Part shown: positions 37,040 to 45,008 of the stretch, one piece after another | How positions within the stretch are numbered: position 1 is the first letter of the stretch | How the letters are laid out: each line of letters opens with the position of its first letter | Assembly (NCBI RefSeq): GCF_023072595.1 | Contig: NZ_JALLGK010000005.1 | Span: 62,001 to 126,000 of the forward strand | DNA from: Streptomyces sp. XM4193 | GTDB taxonomy: Bacteria; Actinomycetota; Actinomycetes; Streptomycetales; Streptomycetaceae | Direction: 5' to 3' | Length of the DNA stretch: 64,000 bases | Position numbers and translations under genes: made by a program | The notes under the pieces: generated by a model | What the model was told of the DNA's origin: nothing | Database searches by the model: none | Seen by the model: only the letters and a program-made list of their open reading frames with translations

Positions 37040-38374
37040 TCATTCGCGGCGGATCGTGCGGGTGCGGTCGGGTGGCGGGGTGGTGGGGGAGTCGGTCTCC
37101 AGCGGGACGGCCCCGGCGGGTATCAGGCCCAACTGCACCGCGTGGCGCGGCAGTACGGCGTCCAGCAGCCAGTCGGCCGAGACGCGGGCACGGTTGCCGG
37201 GCTGCGAGAACAGGTGGTACGCGCGCGTCACGGCGGCGGCCGGCAGCCCGGAGAGCGGTACGTGCAGCGGGTTGGCCGCCGCGTCCCTGCCGCCGAGGTC
37301 GACCATGAAGCCCAGATCGTGGTGGCTGTAGCGCTCGGGTCGGCCGCGGCCGAGCGAGGCCAGCACGTTGTGGGCGGCCAACTTGCCCTGGCGGTGGGCG
37401 TGTTGGGCGGTCATCGCGGTGTGGCTGCCGGGGTTGGTCGCGTCCGGTACCGCAGCCGCGTCGCCGCAGGAGTAGATCTCCGGCTGCTGCGGGACCCGCA
37501 GCAGGGGGTCGACGCAGAGCCGTCCCTTCTCGGTCGGCAGCCCGAGCGAGGCGACGAACGGGTCCGGCCGTACGCCCACGCACCACACCAGCGTGCGGCT
37601 GGGCACATGGGAGCCGTCGCTCAGCCGTACGCCCTCGGGTCCGGCCTCCTCCACGGAGACGCCGGTGCGTACCTCCACGCCGCGTTCGCGCAGCACCCGG
37701 TGCGCCTCGGTGGAGAGCCGCTCGTCGAGTTCGGGAAGGATGCGGTCGGCGATGTCCACCAGGATCCAGCGGGGTTTGGGGCCCGCGCCCAGCGCGGTGT
37801 TCTGGCGGTGCAGCGCGTCGGTCAGCCGTACGCCCTGTGCCGTGACCTCGGTGCCGGTGTAGCCGGCGCCGACGACCACCGCGGTGGTGCGTGCCTGGCG
37901 CTCGACCGGGGAGACCGCGGTGGCGGCCATCTCCGCCTGGCGCGTGAGGTGGTCGCGCAGGTAGAGCGCCTCGGCGATGCCGCGGAAGCCGAGCGCGTGC
38001 TCGGCGATGCCGGGGATGGGGAGCAGCTTGTTGACGCTGCCGACGGTGAGCACCAGCCGGTCGTAGCCGACCCGCCCCCGGGTGCCCTCGGGGTCGGTGT
38101 AGCTGACGGTGCGCTGTGCGGGGTCGATCCCGTCCGCCTCGCCCAGCACCAGCTGAACGCCCGGCAGGGTCGCCGGCAGCGAGACCGTGACACGTCGCGG
38201 CTCCAGCCCGCCGCCGGCGACGTCGGGGAGCAGCGGGAGGTAGAGGAAGTAGTCGTTGGGGTTGATCATCACGACCTCGACCGCGCCGCGGGTGCGGCGC
38301 AGCAGGGTTCGGGCGCACTGGTAGCCGGCGAAACCGGCGCCGACGATCACGATGCGCGGACGCCTTGCCACCAT
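37040..38374 (-). CDS. NDH-2-type FAD-dependent NAD(P)H oxidoreductase
   Basis: A 444-residue pyridine-nucleotide-disulfide family protein like type II NADH:quinone dehydrogenases. FAD site IVIVGAGFAGYQCARTLL at the start, the second NAD(P) Rossmann motif AVVVGAGYTGTEVTAQG, and the FAD motif IYSCGDAAAVPD (GD). The hydrophobic YLPLLPDVAGG segment is typical of NDH-2. The Pro-rich C-terminal tail lacks a clear amphipathic membrane anchor, so membrane attachment is uncertain. GGAGGAG lies 4 bases before ATG 38374; a longer in-frame start is not supported. It would feed electrons from NADH into the quinone pool without pumping protons. Confidence 0.88.
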   Translation of the reverse strand: MVARRPRIVIVGAGFAGYQCARTLLRRTRGAVEVVMINPNDYFLYLPLLPDVAGGGLEPRRVTVSLPATLPGVQLVLGEADGIDPAQRTVSYTDPEGTRGRVGYDRLVLTVGSVNKLLPIPGIAEHALGFRGIAEALYLRDHLTRQAEMAATAVSPVERQARTTAVVVGAGYTGTEVTAQGVRLTDALHRQNTALGAGPKPRWILVDIADRILPELDERLSTEAHRVLRERGVEVRTGVSVEEAGPEGVRLSDGSHVPSRTLVWCVGVRPDPFVASLGLPTEKGRLCVDPLLRVPQQPEIYSCGDAAAVPDATNPGSHTAMTAQHAHRQGKLAAHNVLASLGRGRPERYSHHDLGFMVDLGGRDAAANPLHVPLSGLPAAAVTRAYHLFSQPGNRARVSADWLLDAVLPRHAVQLGLIPAGAVPLETDSPTTPPPDRTRTIRRE

Positions 38375-38830
38375 GGGGACTCCTCCGATTCGCCGCGTTC
38401 CCGGGCCGGCACCGGCCAGGGCGTCGCCCCGCCGCACCCCGACGGGGCACACCGACCCGCTCGACACCGCCGGGTGGCCCGTACGTGCGCATCCCAAACA
38501 ACCGCGGACGGTTGGGAGACGCGTGGAGGTGAGGGGAGCCGCGGGGAGCCGGGCGGCGGAGGGCGGCGGAACGGATCGAGCGCCGCCGATGTGTGTAGCC
38601 CCTGCTCCGCCGAGGAACCCGGCGCCCGAACGTCGTTCGCGGCAGCGTTGCCGGTGGCGCGAGAACCGACACCGTCAGCGCGAACGCGTCCCCCGGCACC
38701 CGACTCCGGCGACCGACCCGCGAGACCGGTACCGGAGCCGGACACCGGGAGCGGACAGCCGGGAGCGCGGTTGCCGGAGAACCCCGGCGTCGACGGAAGA
38801 ACTCGAAACCACCCACGGAGGTGCACGATC
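38375..38830. promoter_or_regulatory. Divergent region, NDH-2-like gene / dehydrogenase pair
   Basis: 456 bp without supported gene, holding promoters for both flanking transcripts. GC-rich throughout; frames in this region continue that of the alcohol dehydrogenase but lack similarity and a ribosome site, so the true start remains 38831. Confidence 0.4.
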
Positions 38831-40021
38831 ATGAAGGCAGCGGTGTGGAACGGGCGGCACGACGTACGCGTCGAGAACGTCCCCGACCCCTCGATCGAGA
38901 AGCCCACCGACGCGGTCATCCGGGTCACCTCCAGCGGACTGTGCGGTTCCGACCTGCACCTGTACGAGGTCCTGGCCCCGTTCATGACACCCGGCGACGT
39001 GCTCGGGCACGAGCCGATGGGGGTGGTGGAGGAGACCGGTTCGCAGGTCACCGGGCTGGCGCCGGGCGACCGGGTGGTGGTGCCCTTCCAGATCTCCTGC
39101 GGACACTGCTTCATGTGCGAGCGAGGGCTCCAGACGCAGTGCGAGACGACCCAGGTGCGCGATCAGGGCTCCGGCGCCGCGCTGTTCGGCTACACCAAGC
39201 TCTACGGCGCCGTTCCGGGAGCGCAGGCGGAGTACCTGCGGGTGCCGCAGGCCCAGTACGGGCCGATCAAGGTCCCGTCCGGACTGCCGGACGACCGCTA
39301 CCTCTTCCTCTCCGACGTGCTGCCGACGGCGTGGCAGGCGGTCGAGTACGCGGAGGTGCCCGAAGGGGGCACGCTGGCCGTGCTCGGACTCGGACCGATC
39401 GGCGAGATGGCCTGTCGGATCGCGCTCCACCGCGGGGTCTCGCAGGTCATCGGCATCGACCTGGTGCCCGAACGGCTCGCCCGGGCCCGCTCCCGAGGCG
39501 TCCACACCCTCGATCTGCGTCAGCACGAGGGGAAGGGCGAACTGGGCGACGCGGTAAGGGATTTGACCGAGGGGCGCGGCGCGGACAGCGTGGTCGACGC
39601 GGTCGGCATGGAGGCCCACGGCAACGACGCGGCGCGCCTGGCCCAGAACGCCGCCGCGGTACTGCCCGGCAAGGCGGCGGAGAAGGTGGCGCAGAAGGCG
39701 AGCGTCGACCGGCTCGCCGCCTTCGAGGCGGCCGTCGACATGGTGCGCAGGGGCGGCACGATCTCCCTCAGCGGGGTGTACGGCGGCACGGCCGACCCGC
39801 TGCCGATGCTCACCCTCTTCGACAAGCAGATCCGCCTGCGCATGGGCCAGGCCAACGTCAAGCACTGGGTCCCCGACATCCTGCCGCTGCTCACCGACGA
39901 CGACCCGCTGGGCGTCGACGACTTCGCCACGCACCATCTGCCGCTCGACGAGGCTGCCCGGGCGTACGAGATGTTCCAACGCAAGGACGACGGCGCAGTG
40001 AAGGTGGTGTTCCGGCCGTGA
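38831..40021 (+). CDS. Zinc-dependent alcohol/formaldehyde-type dehydrogenase
   Basis: A 396-residue medium-chain Zn dehydrogenase. Catalytic zinc ligands are visible at Cys38 (SGLCGSDLH) and His60-Glu61 (LGHEPMG). Structural zinc Cys90, 93, 96 and 104 form the segment CGHCFMC...QTQC. The Rossmann motif is VLGLGPIGEMA. The LSDVLPTAWQAVEYAE stretch and the insertion before FEAAVDMVRRGGTISLSGVYGG resemble the glutathione-independent formaldehyde dehydrogenase branch. GGAGGTG lies 7 bases before the ATG. It overlaps the next gene by 4 bp (GTGA). Its pairing with a formate dehydrogenase makes formaldehyde the most likely substrate; other aldehydes or alcohols are not excluded. Confidence 0.88.
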   Translation: MKAAVWNGRHDVRVENVPDPSIEKPTDAVIRVTSSGLCGSDLHLYEVLAPFMTPGDVLGHEPMGVVEETGSQVTGLAPGDRVVVPFQISCGHCFMCERGLQTQCETTQVRDQGSGAALFGYTKLYGAVPGAQAEYLRVPQAQYGPIKVPSGLPDDRYLFLSDVLPTAWQAVEYAEVPEGGTLAVLGLGPIGEMACRIALHRGVSQVIGIDLVPERLARARSRGVHTLDLRQHEGKGELGDAVRDLTEGRGADSVVDAVGMEAHGNDAARLAQNAAAVLPGKAAEKVAQKASVDRLAAFEAAVDMVRRGGTISLSGVYGGTADPLPMLTLFDKQIRLRMGQANVKHWVPDILPLLTDDDPLGVDDFATHHLPLDEAARAYEMFQRKDDGAVKVVFRP

Positions 40022-41079
40022 ACAGGACGGAAGCGCATGGGAGTTCGGAGCGCGCCGGAGCGAAGATCGTCGCGGTGCTCTTCCCGGACAGCGAACGCGC
40101 GGGCTGCCAGGACGTGCCCGCCACCGCCGGCAACGTACTCGGGCTGAAGCCTTTCCTGGAGGAGCGCGGCCACACCGTCGTCGGCATCTCGGACACGGGC
40201 GAGCAGCTGGACCGTGAACTGGCCGACGCCGAGGTGCTGATCACCACCCCGTTCTGGCCGCTCTACCTCGACGAGGAGCGGGTGCGCAGCGCCCCGCGAC
40301 TGCGGCTCGTCATCACCGCCGGTATCGGCTCGGACCACATCGACGAGGAGGTGGCGCGCCGCCACGGCATCGCCGTCACCGAGGTCACCGGCAGCAACGT
40401 GGTCAGCGTCGCCGAGCACAACGTGATGGCGATCCTCGCCCTGGTGCGCGGCTTCCTGCCCGCCCACCGCCAGGTCGCCGACGGCGAGTGGGATGTCGCC
40501 TCGGCCTCCTGCGAGGCCGAGGACCTGGAGGGCAAGACCGTCGGGCTGGTCGGCCTCGGCGCGATCGGCGCACGTACGGCCCTGCGGCTCGCTCCGTTCG
40601 ACGTCACGCTCCTCTACCACGCGAGGCACCGGCGCACCGCGGCCGAAGAGGCCACACTTGGCGCGCGCTACGCCCGGCTCGACGACCTCGTCGCCCGCTC
40701 CGACGTCATCTGCCTCGCACTGCCCCTGAGTTCGGGCAGCCACGCCCTGTTCGACGCCGAGCGCCTGGCCGCCATGAAACCCGGCAGCCACCTGGTGAAC
40801 ACCGCACGAGGCGCCATCGTCGACCGCGACGCACTCGTGGACGCCCTGGAGCAGGGACGTATCGCCGGGTACGCGGGCGACACCTGGTATCCGCAACCCG
40901 CGCCGCCCGACCACCCCTGGCGCACCATGCCGCGCAACGCCATGACGATCCACTACTCCGGTATGACGCGCCAGGCGCAGCGCCGCATCGCGGACGGCGT
41001 ACGGGAGATCCTCGACGCCCACCTCACCGGCGCCCCACTGCCCGACGACTACGTCCTCGTCGAAGCCCGTACGACGTGA
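40018..41079 (+). CDS. Formate dehydrogenase-like D-2-hydroxyacid dehydrogenase, possibly NADP-dependent
   Basis: A 353-residue metal-free NAD(P)-linked formate dehydrogenase-type protein. Recognisable segments are VITAGIGSDHIDEEVARRHG, the Asn of TGSNVVSVAEHN (Asn127), the Rossmann loop GLVGLGAIGA, catalytic Arg264 in LVNTARGA, and the FDH hallmark GYAGDTWYPQPAPPDHPW (Gln293) with His312 in IHYSG. The loop after strand 2 reads LLYHARHRR; in the Pseudomonas enzyme the corresponding position is Asp221 (YTDRHR), which selects NAD. Here it is Ala202, so NADP use is plausible. It is coupled to the upstream dehydrogenase by a 4-bp GTGA overlap. It would turn formate to CO2 and reduce the cofactor. 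Confidence 0.88.
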   Translation: MNRTEAHGSSERAGAKIVAVLFPDSERAGCQDVPATAGNVLGLKPFLEERGHTVVGISDTGEQLDRELADAEVLITTPFWPLYLDEERVRSAPRLRLVITAGIGSDHIDEEVARRHGIAVTEVTGSNVVSVAEHNVMAILALVRGFLPAHRQVADGEWDVASASCEAEDLEGKTVGLVGLGAIGARTALRLAPFDVTLLYHARHRRTAAEEATLGARYARLDDLVARSDVICLALPLSSGSHALFDAERLAAMKPGSHLVNTARGAIVDRDALVDALEQGRIAGYAGDTWYPQPAPPDHPWRTMPRNAMTIHYSGMTRQAQRRIADGVREILDAHLTGAPLPDDYVLVEARTT

Positions 41080-41100
41080 CCGCCCCCCCCGCGGGGGCGG
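41080..41100 (+). terminator. Short GC hairpin after the formate dehydrogenase gene
   Basis: An 8-bp stem CCGCCCCC/GGGGGCGG (41080-41087 with 41093-41100) immediately after the stop at 41079. It is short but pure GC, and separates the operon from the CRISPR array. Confidence 0.5.
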
Positions 41101-41130
41101 GGCCTCGACATCGGGGCCCAGCGCAGTCAC

Positions 41131-41638
41131 GGGACCATCCCTGCGTGCGACGAGCAGTGAAGTTGTCCCCCGAGGGACAACTCTGGCGGGGGCCATCCCC
41201 GCGTGCGCGGGGAGCAGGTGGCCAACTTCAGCCACATCTCGCGCGGGCCGGGACCATCCCCGCGTGCGCGGGGAGCAGGATGGTGTCGGGCCCCTTCTAT
41301 GTCTGGAGACGGGACCATCCCCGCGTGCGCGGGGAGCAGAGGACGTCACGCGCGGCGCTCTGTACCTGGTAGGGACCATCCCCGCGTGGGCGGGGAGCAG
41401 TTACTCGTCCTGCCCACCTTCACGGTCCCCGTGGGACCATCCCCGCGTGCGCGGGGAGCAGGGCGTTCTCCTGGACAGCGATAAGTGGGGACCATTCCCG
41501 CGTGCGCGGGGAGCAGGCAATGCAGGCCACGAGGACGACGAGCCACCAGGGACCATCCCCGCGTGCGCGGGGAGCAGGATGGACTTCAACACGGCCTCCA
41601 TCAAGGCCAGGGACCATCCCCGCGTGCGCGGGGAGCAG
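41131..41638 (-). CRISPR. Type I-E CRISPR array, 9 repeats and 8 spacers
   Basis: Nine direct repeats start at 41131, 41189, 41250, 41311, 41372, 41433, 41488, 41549 and 41610. The 29-nt consensus on the plus strand runs GGGACCATCCCCGCG-TGCGCGGGGAGCAG, with a CCCCGCG/CGCGGGG hairpin. The reverse complement (CTGCTCCCC...GGTCCC) aligns with the E. coli I-E repeat, so I place the leader at the right and transcription on the minus strand. Most spacers are 32 nt; the first is 31 nt and the sixth 26 nt. The repeat at 41131 is degenerate (27 nt), as expected for the trailer end. Repeats 2, 5 and 7 have single changes. No cas gene lies in this window. Confidence 0.97.
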
Positions 41639-41700
41639 AGTTGCTGAGCTGGGACGTTACCGGGCCGGAGTGGTGTTCTGAGCAACTTTTAAAGATACGG
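41639..41700 (-). promoter_or_regulatory. Putative CRISPR leader
   Basis: This stretch adjoins the perfect repeat at 41610-41638 and is the leader by array orientation. It ends in an AT-rich patch (ACTTTTAAAGATACGG) unlike the surrounding DNA. A 7-bp inverted pair AGTTGCT (41639-41645) and AGCAACT (41681-41687) brackets its first 49 bases. Confidence 0.6.
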
Positions 41701-41800
41701 ACAATTCGGCCTCTGTGTGCGGCGGTTGGGCCCTCACCGTACGTGCTTCTGGTCCGGTCGTGCCCGGCTCGTAGCCGGCTGCCCCCGACGCCCGTTGGCG

Positions 41801-41880
41801 CCAGCTCGCCAGCTCGCCAGCTCGCCAGCTCGCCAGCTCGCCAGCTCGCCAGCTCGCCAGCTCGCCAGCTCGCCAGCTCG
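41801..41880. repeat. Octamer tandem repeat (CCAGCTCG)x10
   Basis: Ten perfect uninterrupted copies of CCAGCTCG over 80 bp, between the CRISPR leader and the 3' end of the monooxygenase gene. A partial inverted copy (CTGGCGAGCTGG) follows at about 41900. A perfect array this long suggests replication slippage and likely varies in copy number between strains. Confidence 0.97.
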
Positions 41881-41934
41881 TGGCGCGGGGTGGGCGGACG
41901 GCTGGCGAGCTGGTGGGGGCGTCGGGTGGGTGGC

Positions 41935-43749
41935 TCAGGGGTGGGGGACGGGGTGTGGGGTGGTTCTTGGGTGGAGTGCTTCGTCGATGGACTTCTCCCG
42001 CCAGTGGGCGAGGAGTTGGTGGAAGGCGACGGCGCCGTGGGGGTAGGCGCTGGGGCCGTTGGGGCGGCCGAGGCCCTCGCGGTTGTAGTAGCCGGGAGTG
42101 CACTCGGCGTGGAACCACTCGTGGTCGGGGGCGCCGTCGGCGAGGACGGCTATCCAGGCGTCCTCGGCCTCGCGGGAGGGTTCGAGGAGGGCGTTGTCGG
42201 CCTCGGCGGCGGCGACGAGGGCGGCGGCGTGGCGGGCCTGTTCGTCCAGGATGTGGGTGAAGTTGACGCTGCTGGCGTTCTGGAAGGTGCCCATCTGGAC
42301 GAGGTTCGGGAAGCCGTTGCTGGTGAAGCCGTGCAGGGTGCGCGGGCCTTTGCTCGCCCAGGTCTCGCGCAGTGCGGCGCCGTCGCGGCCGTGCACGGGC
42401 AGGCGGCCGGAGTGGATGCCGGAGGAGCCGACGAAGAAGCCGGTGGCGAAGATCAGGCAGTCGACCTCCAGCACGGTGTCGCCGACCCGTACGCCTTCCG
42501 CGGTGATGCGTTCGATGCCGTGGGTGTCGGCGGTGTCGACGAGTGTGACGTTGGGGCGGTTGAACGCCTCGTAGTACGCGTCCGAGAAGGTCGGGCGCTT
42601 GCAGGCGTAGCGGTACCAGGGTTTGAGCAGTTCGGCGGTCCGCCGGTCGGTGACGATCTGCTCGACGCGGGCGCGCAGTTCGTCCATCTTGGCGGCGTCG
42701 GCGACCTCGTACGCGGCCTCGAAGCCGGTTCGGTCGTCGGGGCGGCGGAAGCTCGGGAGCAGCTTCTCCAGGAGGGCGGCGGAGGCGGTCCACTGGTCGG
42801 CGACGAGGTCCCGGTCGGCGGGCTCGCCGGAGACGATCCTCAGGTAGTTCTCGCGGCGTTCGTGGGCCCAGCCGTCCCGGTCGGCGCCGACGTCCTGCGC
42901 GGTGGTGCGGCGGTTGGCGCGGATGTCGACGGTGGAGGGGGTGCGTTGGAATACGTACAGGTGGGCGGCGTCCTCGGCCAGCTTGGGGATGACCTGGATG
43001 CCGGTGGCTCCGGTGCCGACGATGCCGACGCGCTTGTCCGCGAGCGAGGTCATCGCTCCGTCGGGCGAGCCGCCGGTGTAGGCGTAGTCCCATCGGGAGG
43101 TGTGGAAGGTGTGGCCCTTGTACTCCTGGATTCCGGGGATTCCGGGGAGCTTGGGGTCGGTGAGGGTGCCGGTGGCGTTGATGACGTAGACCGCGCGGAA
43201 GCGGTCCCCGCGGTCCGTGGTGACGTTCCAGACCTCCGCGCTCTCGTCCCAGTCCAGTGAGGTGACCGCGGTGGAGAAGAGGGCGCCGGGGTAGAGGTCG
43301 AAGCGCCGGGCGATCCGTACCGCGTGCCGACGGATCTCCTCGCCGGGCGCGTACTTCCACTGCGGTACGTAGCCGGTCTCGTCGAGCATCGGCAGGTAGA
43401 CGTGGGACTCGATGTCGCAGTGGACGCCGGGGTAGCGGTTCCAGTACCAGGTGCCGCCGAAGTCGCCGCCGCGCTCGACGATCCGCACCCGCTCCACGCC
43501 CTGCTGCCGCAGGCGCGCGCCGGCGAGGATGCCGCCGAAGCCGCCGCCGATCACGGCCACGTCGACGGTGTCCCGGAGGGGCTCGCGTTCGGCGGGGGCG
43601 TCGGTGTACGGGTCGGCGGCGTAGTAGCCGAACTCGGCCTCGTGGTACTGGGTGGCGCCGTCGGGCCGTACGCGGCGCTCGCGCTCGGCGCGGTAGCGGA
43701 GTCTGAGGGCGTGGAGGTCGTCGGCCGACGGTGCCTGACTGGGCGTCAT
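41935..43749 (-). CDS. Flavin-containing Baeyer-Villiger-type monooxygenase
   Basis: A 604-residue FAD/NADPH monooxygenase. The first dinucleotide site is VAVIGGGFGGILAGARL, the second VGIVGTGATGIQVIPKL. Between them lies the Baeyer-Villiger fingerprint as YKGHTFHTSRWDY, and GGTWYWNRYPGVHCDIES matches the cyclohexanone/phenylacetone monooxygenase group. Length is that of type I BVMOs. It converts ketones to esters or lactones; substrate unknown. It is transcribed leftward, divergent from an SMP-30-like lipoprotein, with an operator-like palindrome between. The C-terminus (HPRTTPHPVPHP) is low-complexity. The lactone formed could be a substrate for the divergent SMP-30-like protein. Confidence 0.92.
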   Translation of the reverse strand: MTPSQAPSADDLHALRLRYRAERERRVRPDGATQYHEAEFGYYAADPYTDAPAEREPLRDTVDVAVIGGGFGGILAGARLRQQGVERVRIVERGGDFGGTWYWNRYPGVHCDIESHVYLPMLDETGYVPQWKYAPGEEIRRHAVRIARRFDLYPGALFSTAVTSLDWDESAEVWNVTTDRGDRFRAVYVINATGTLTDPKLPGIPGIQEYKGHTFHTSRWDYAYTGGSPDGAMTSLADKRVGIVGTGATGIQVIPKLAEDAAHLYVFQRTPSTVDIRANRRTTAQDVGADRDGWAHERRENYLRIVSGEPADRDLVADQWTASAALLEKLLPSFRRPDDRTGFEAAYEVADAAKMDELRARVEQIVTDRRTAELLKPWYRYACKRPTFSDAYYEAFNRPNVTLVDTADTHGIERITAEGVRVGDTVLEVDCLIFATGFFVGSSGIHSGRLPVHGRDGAALRETWASKGPRTLHGFTSNGFPNLVQMGTFQNASSVNFTHILDEQARHAAALVAAAEADNALLEPSREAEDAWIAVLADGAPDHEWFHAECTPGYYNREGLGRPNGPSAYPHGAVAFHQLLAHWREKSIDEALHPRTTPHPVPHP

Positions 43750-43823
43750 GTGGGGGTCTCGATCCTGCAGTTGGGCTCGATGGGCCGCGACGGGCCGCGC
43801 GGCCGTCGGCTACGGTAGCAACT

Positions 43824-43843
43824 ACCGGACAGTGGTGTCCGGT
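43824..43843. promoter_or_regulatory. Operator-like palindrome ACCGGACA-N4-TGTCCGGT
   Basis: A perfect 8-bp inverted repeat with a 4-bp spacer in the 218-bp divergent region between the BVMO (start 43749) and the lipoprotein (start 43968). The size and symmetry suit a TetR-type dimer, and a tetR gene lies at 45464-46066. Assignment to that regulator is inference. Confidence 0.6.
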
Positions 43844-43967
43844 TGGATTCCCGGGACACCGCGAGTTCCGGCCACAGTCGAGCGCCGTCGAACCCGGGCG
43901 GTCCCGCGGCGGTCGGGAGCGCGCGGACCGTCCCCGCCCCCGCACCGCACACAGAGAGCCAACTCCC

Positions 43968-45008
43968 ATGCGACGAAGCCCGATTCGACCCCTGGCCGCG
44001 CTCACCGCGGTGAGCGCGCTGCTGCTCACCGGGTGCGGAACACAGACCGCCAGCGACGCGCGCACGGCCGACGCGCGAGCCGACGCACCCGTCGCCGCGG
44101 GCAAGGAACTCACGCTGCGCGCGCAGAAGTTCATGAAGCTGACCGAGGTGCACGAGCAGACGGGGATGACCCTGCTCGAAGGGCCTGTCTTCGACGAGCG
44201 GGGCCGACTGATCGTCGTCGACGTCACCGCTCCCGAGGGCGAGCCCAAGGTGATGTCGGTCGACGTCGAGAAGAAGAAGTCCCGCCCGCTGCACACCGAG
44301 GGGCAGGCGGCCTACACCTCCGCGCAGTTCAGTCCCCACGACGGACGGCTCTATCTCAGCGACTTCGCCCACGGCGAGATCGTCAGCCTGGCGCCGGACG
44401 GCAGCGACCGGCGAACCTTCTTCTCCGGCGAGGTCGAAGGCGCGGTGATGAACCCCGACGACATCGCCTTCGACGAGAAGGGCAACCTCTACATCAGCGA
44501 CTCGCGCGGCCTGACCGACGGCGAGTCCACGGGCCGCGTGGTGCGGATCAGCCGCGACGGCGAGCAGGCGGACGTGTTGGCCGGCGACCTCGCCGCGCCC
44601 AACGGGATCTCCTTCGACGCCGACTACCGCGGTCTGTGGTTCAGCGAGCTCACCGAGAACCGGATCTCCTACCTCGGACTGGACGACGAGGGCGCTGTCA
44701 CCTCGCGGCACACCGCGATCCGGGTGGACGGCGGAATCGCCCAGACCGACTCAATCGCGGTCGACGCCGACGGCAACCTCTACCAGGGCCTGCACGGACG
44801 ACCCGCGATGGCCGTCTACGCCCCGACCGGCGAACGGCTGGCGACGGTCGAACTCCGCGGCGCGACCAAGGGGTTGGAGTCGGCGACCAACGTCGCCATC
44901 ACCCCCGGCGGGACCAAGGCGTACATGACGGTGAGCGGCCCGGCCGGCGGACACCTCTACACCTTCGACGCGCTCGCCGAAGGCACCCGCCAGTCCAACG
45001 GCGGCTGA
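43968..45008 (+). CDS. SMP-30/gluconolactonase-like secreted lipoprotein
   Basis: A 346-residue lipoprotein. A short basic start, hydrophobic core and lipobox LLLTGC (Cys at about 23) show export and lipid modification. The mature part is a six-bladed beta-propeller of the SMP-30/gluconolactonase type: repeated DERGRLIVVDV, DGRLYLSDFAHGEIVSL, DEKGNLYISDSRGL, LAAPNGISFDADYRGLWFSE and DADGNLYQG blades, with Asn/Asp metal-site candidates in PNGISFD and NPDDIAFDE. Such proteins hydrolyse lactones or esters or merely bind. It is divergent from the BVMO, whose lactone product is an attractive substrate. Start ATG 43968 gives the correct signal peptide. Confidence 0.85.
   Translation: MRRSPIRPLAALTAVSALLLTGCGTQTASDARTADARADAPVAAGKELTLRAQKFMKLTEVHEQTGMTLLEGPVFDERGRLIVVDVTAPEGEPKVMSVDVEKKKSRPLHTEGQAAYTSAQFSPHDGRLYLSDFAHGEIVSLAPDGSDRRTFFSGEVEGAVMNPDDIAFDEKGNLYISDSRGLTDGESTGRVVRISRDGEQADVLAGDLAAPNGISFDADYRGLWFSELTENRISYLGLDDEGAVTSRHTAIRVDGGIAQTDSIAVDADGNLYQGLHGRPAMAVYAPTGERLATVELRGATKGLESATNVAITPGGTKAYMTVSGPAGGHLYTFDALAEGTRQSNGG

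Noticed and set aside
36860..38830. A 657-codon in-frame extension upstream of the alcohol dehydrogenase
   Set aside because: It runs antisense to the NDH-2-like gene, and GGAGGTG plus protein similarity fix the start at 38831.
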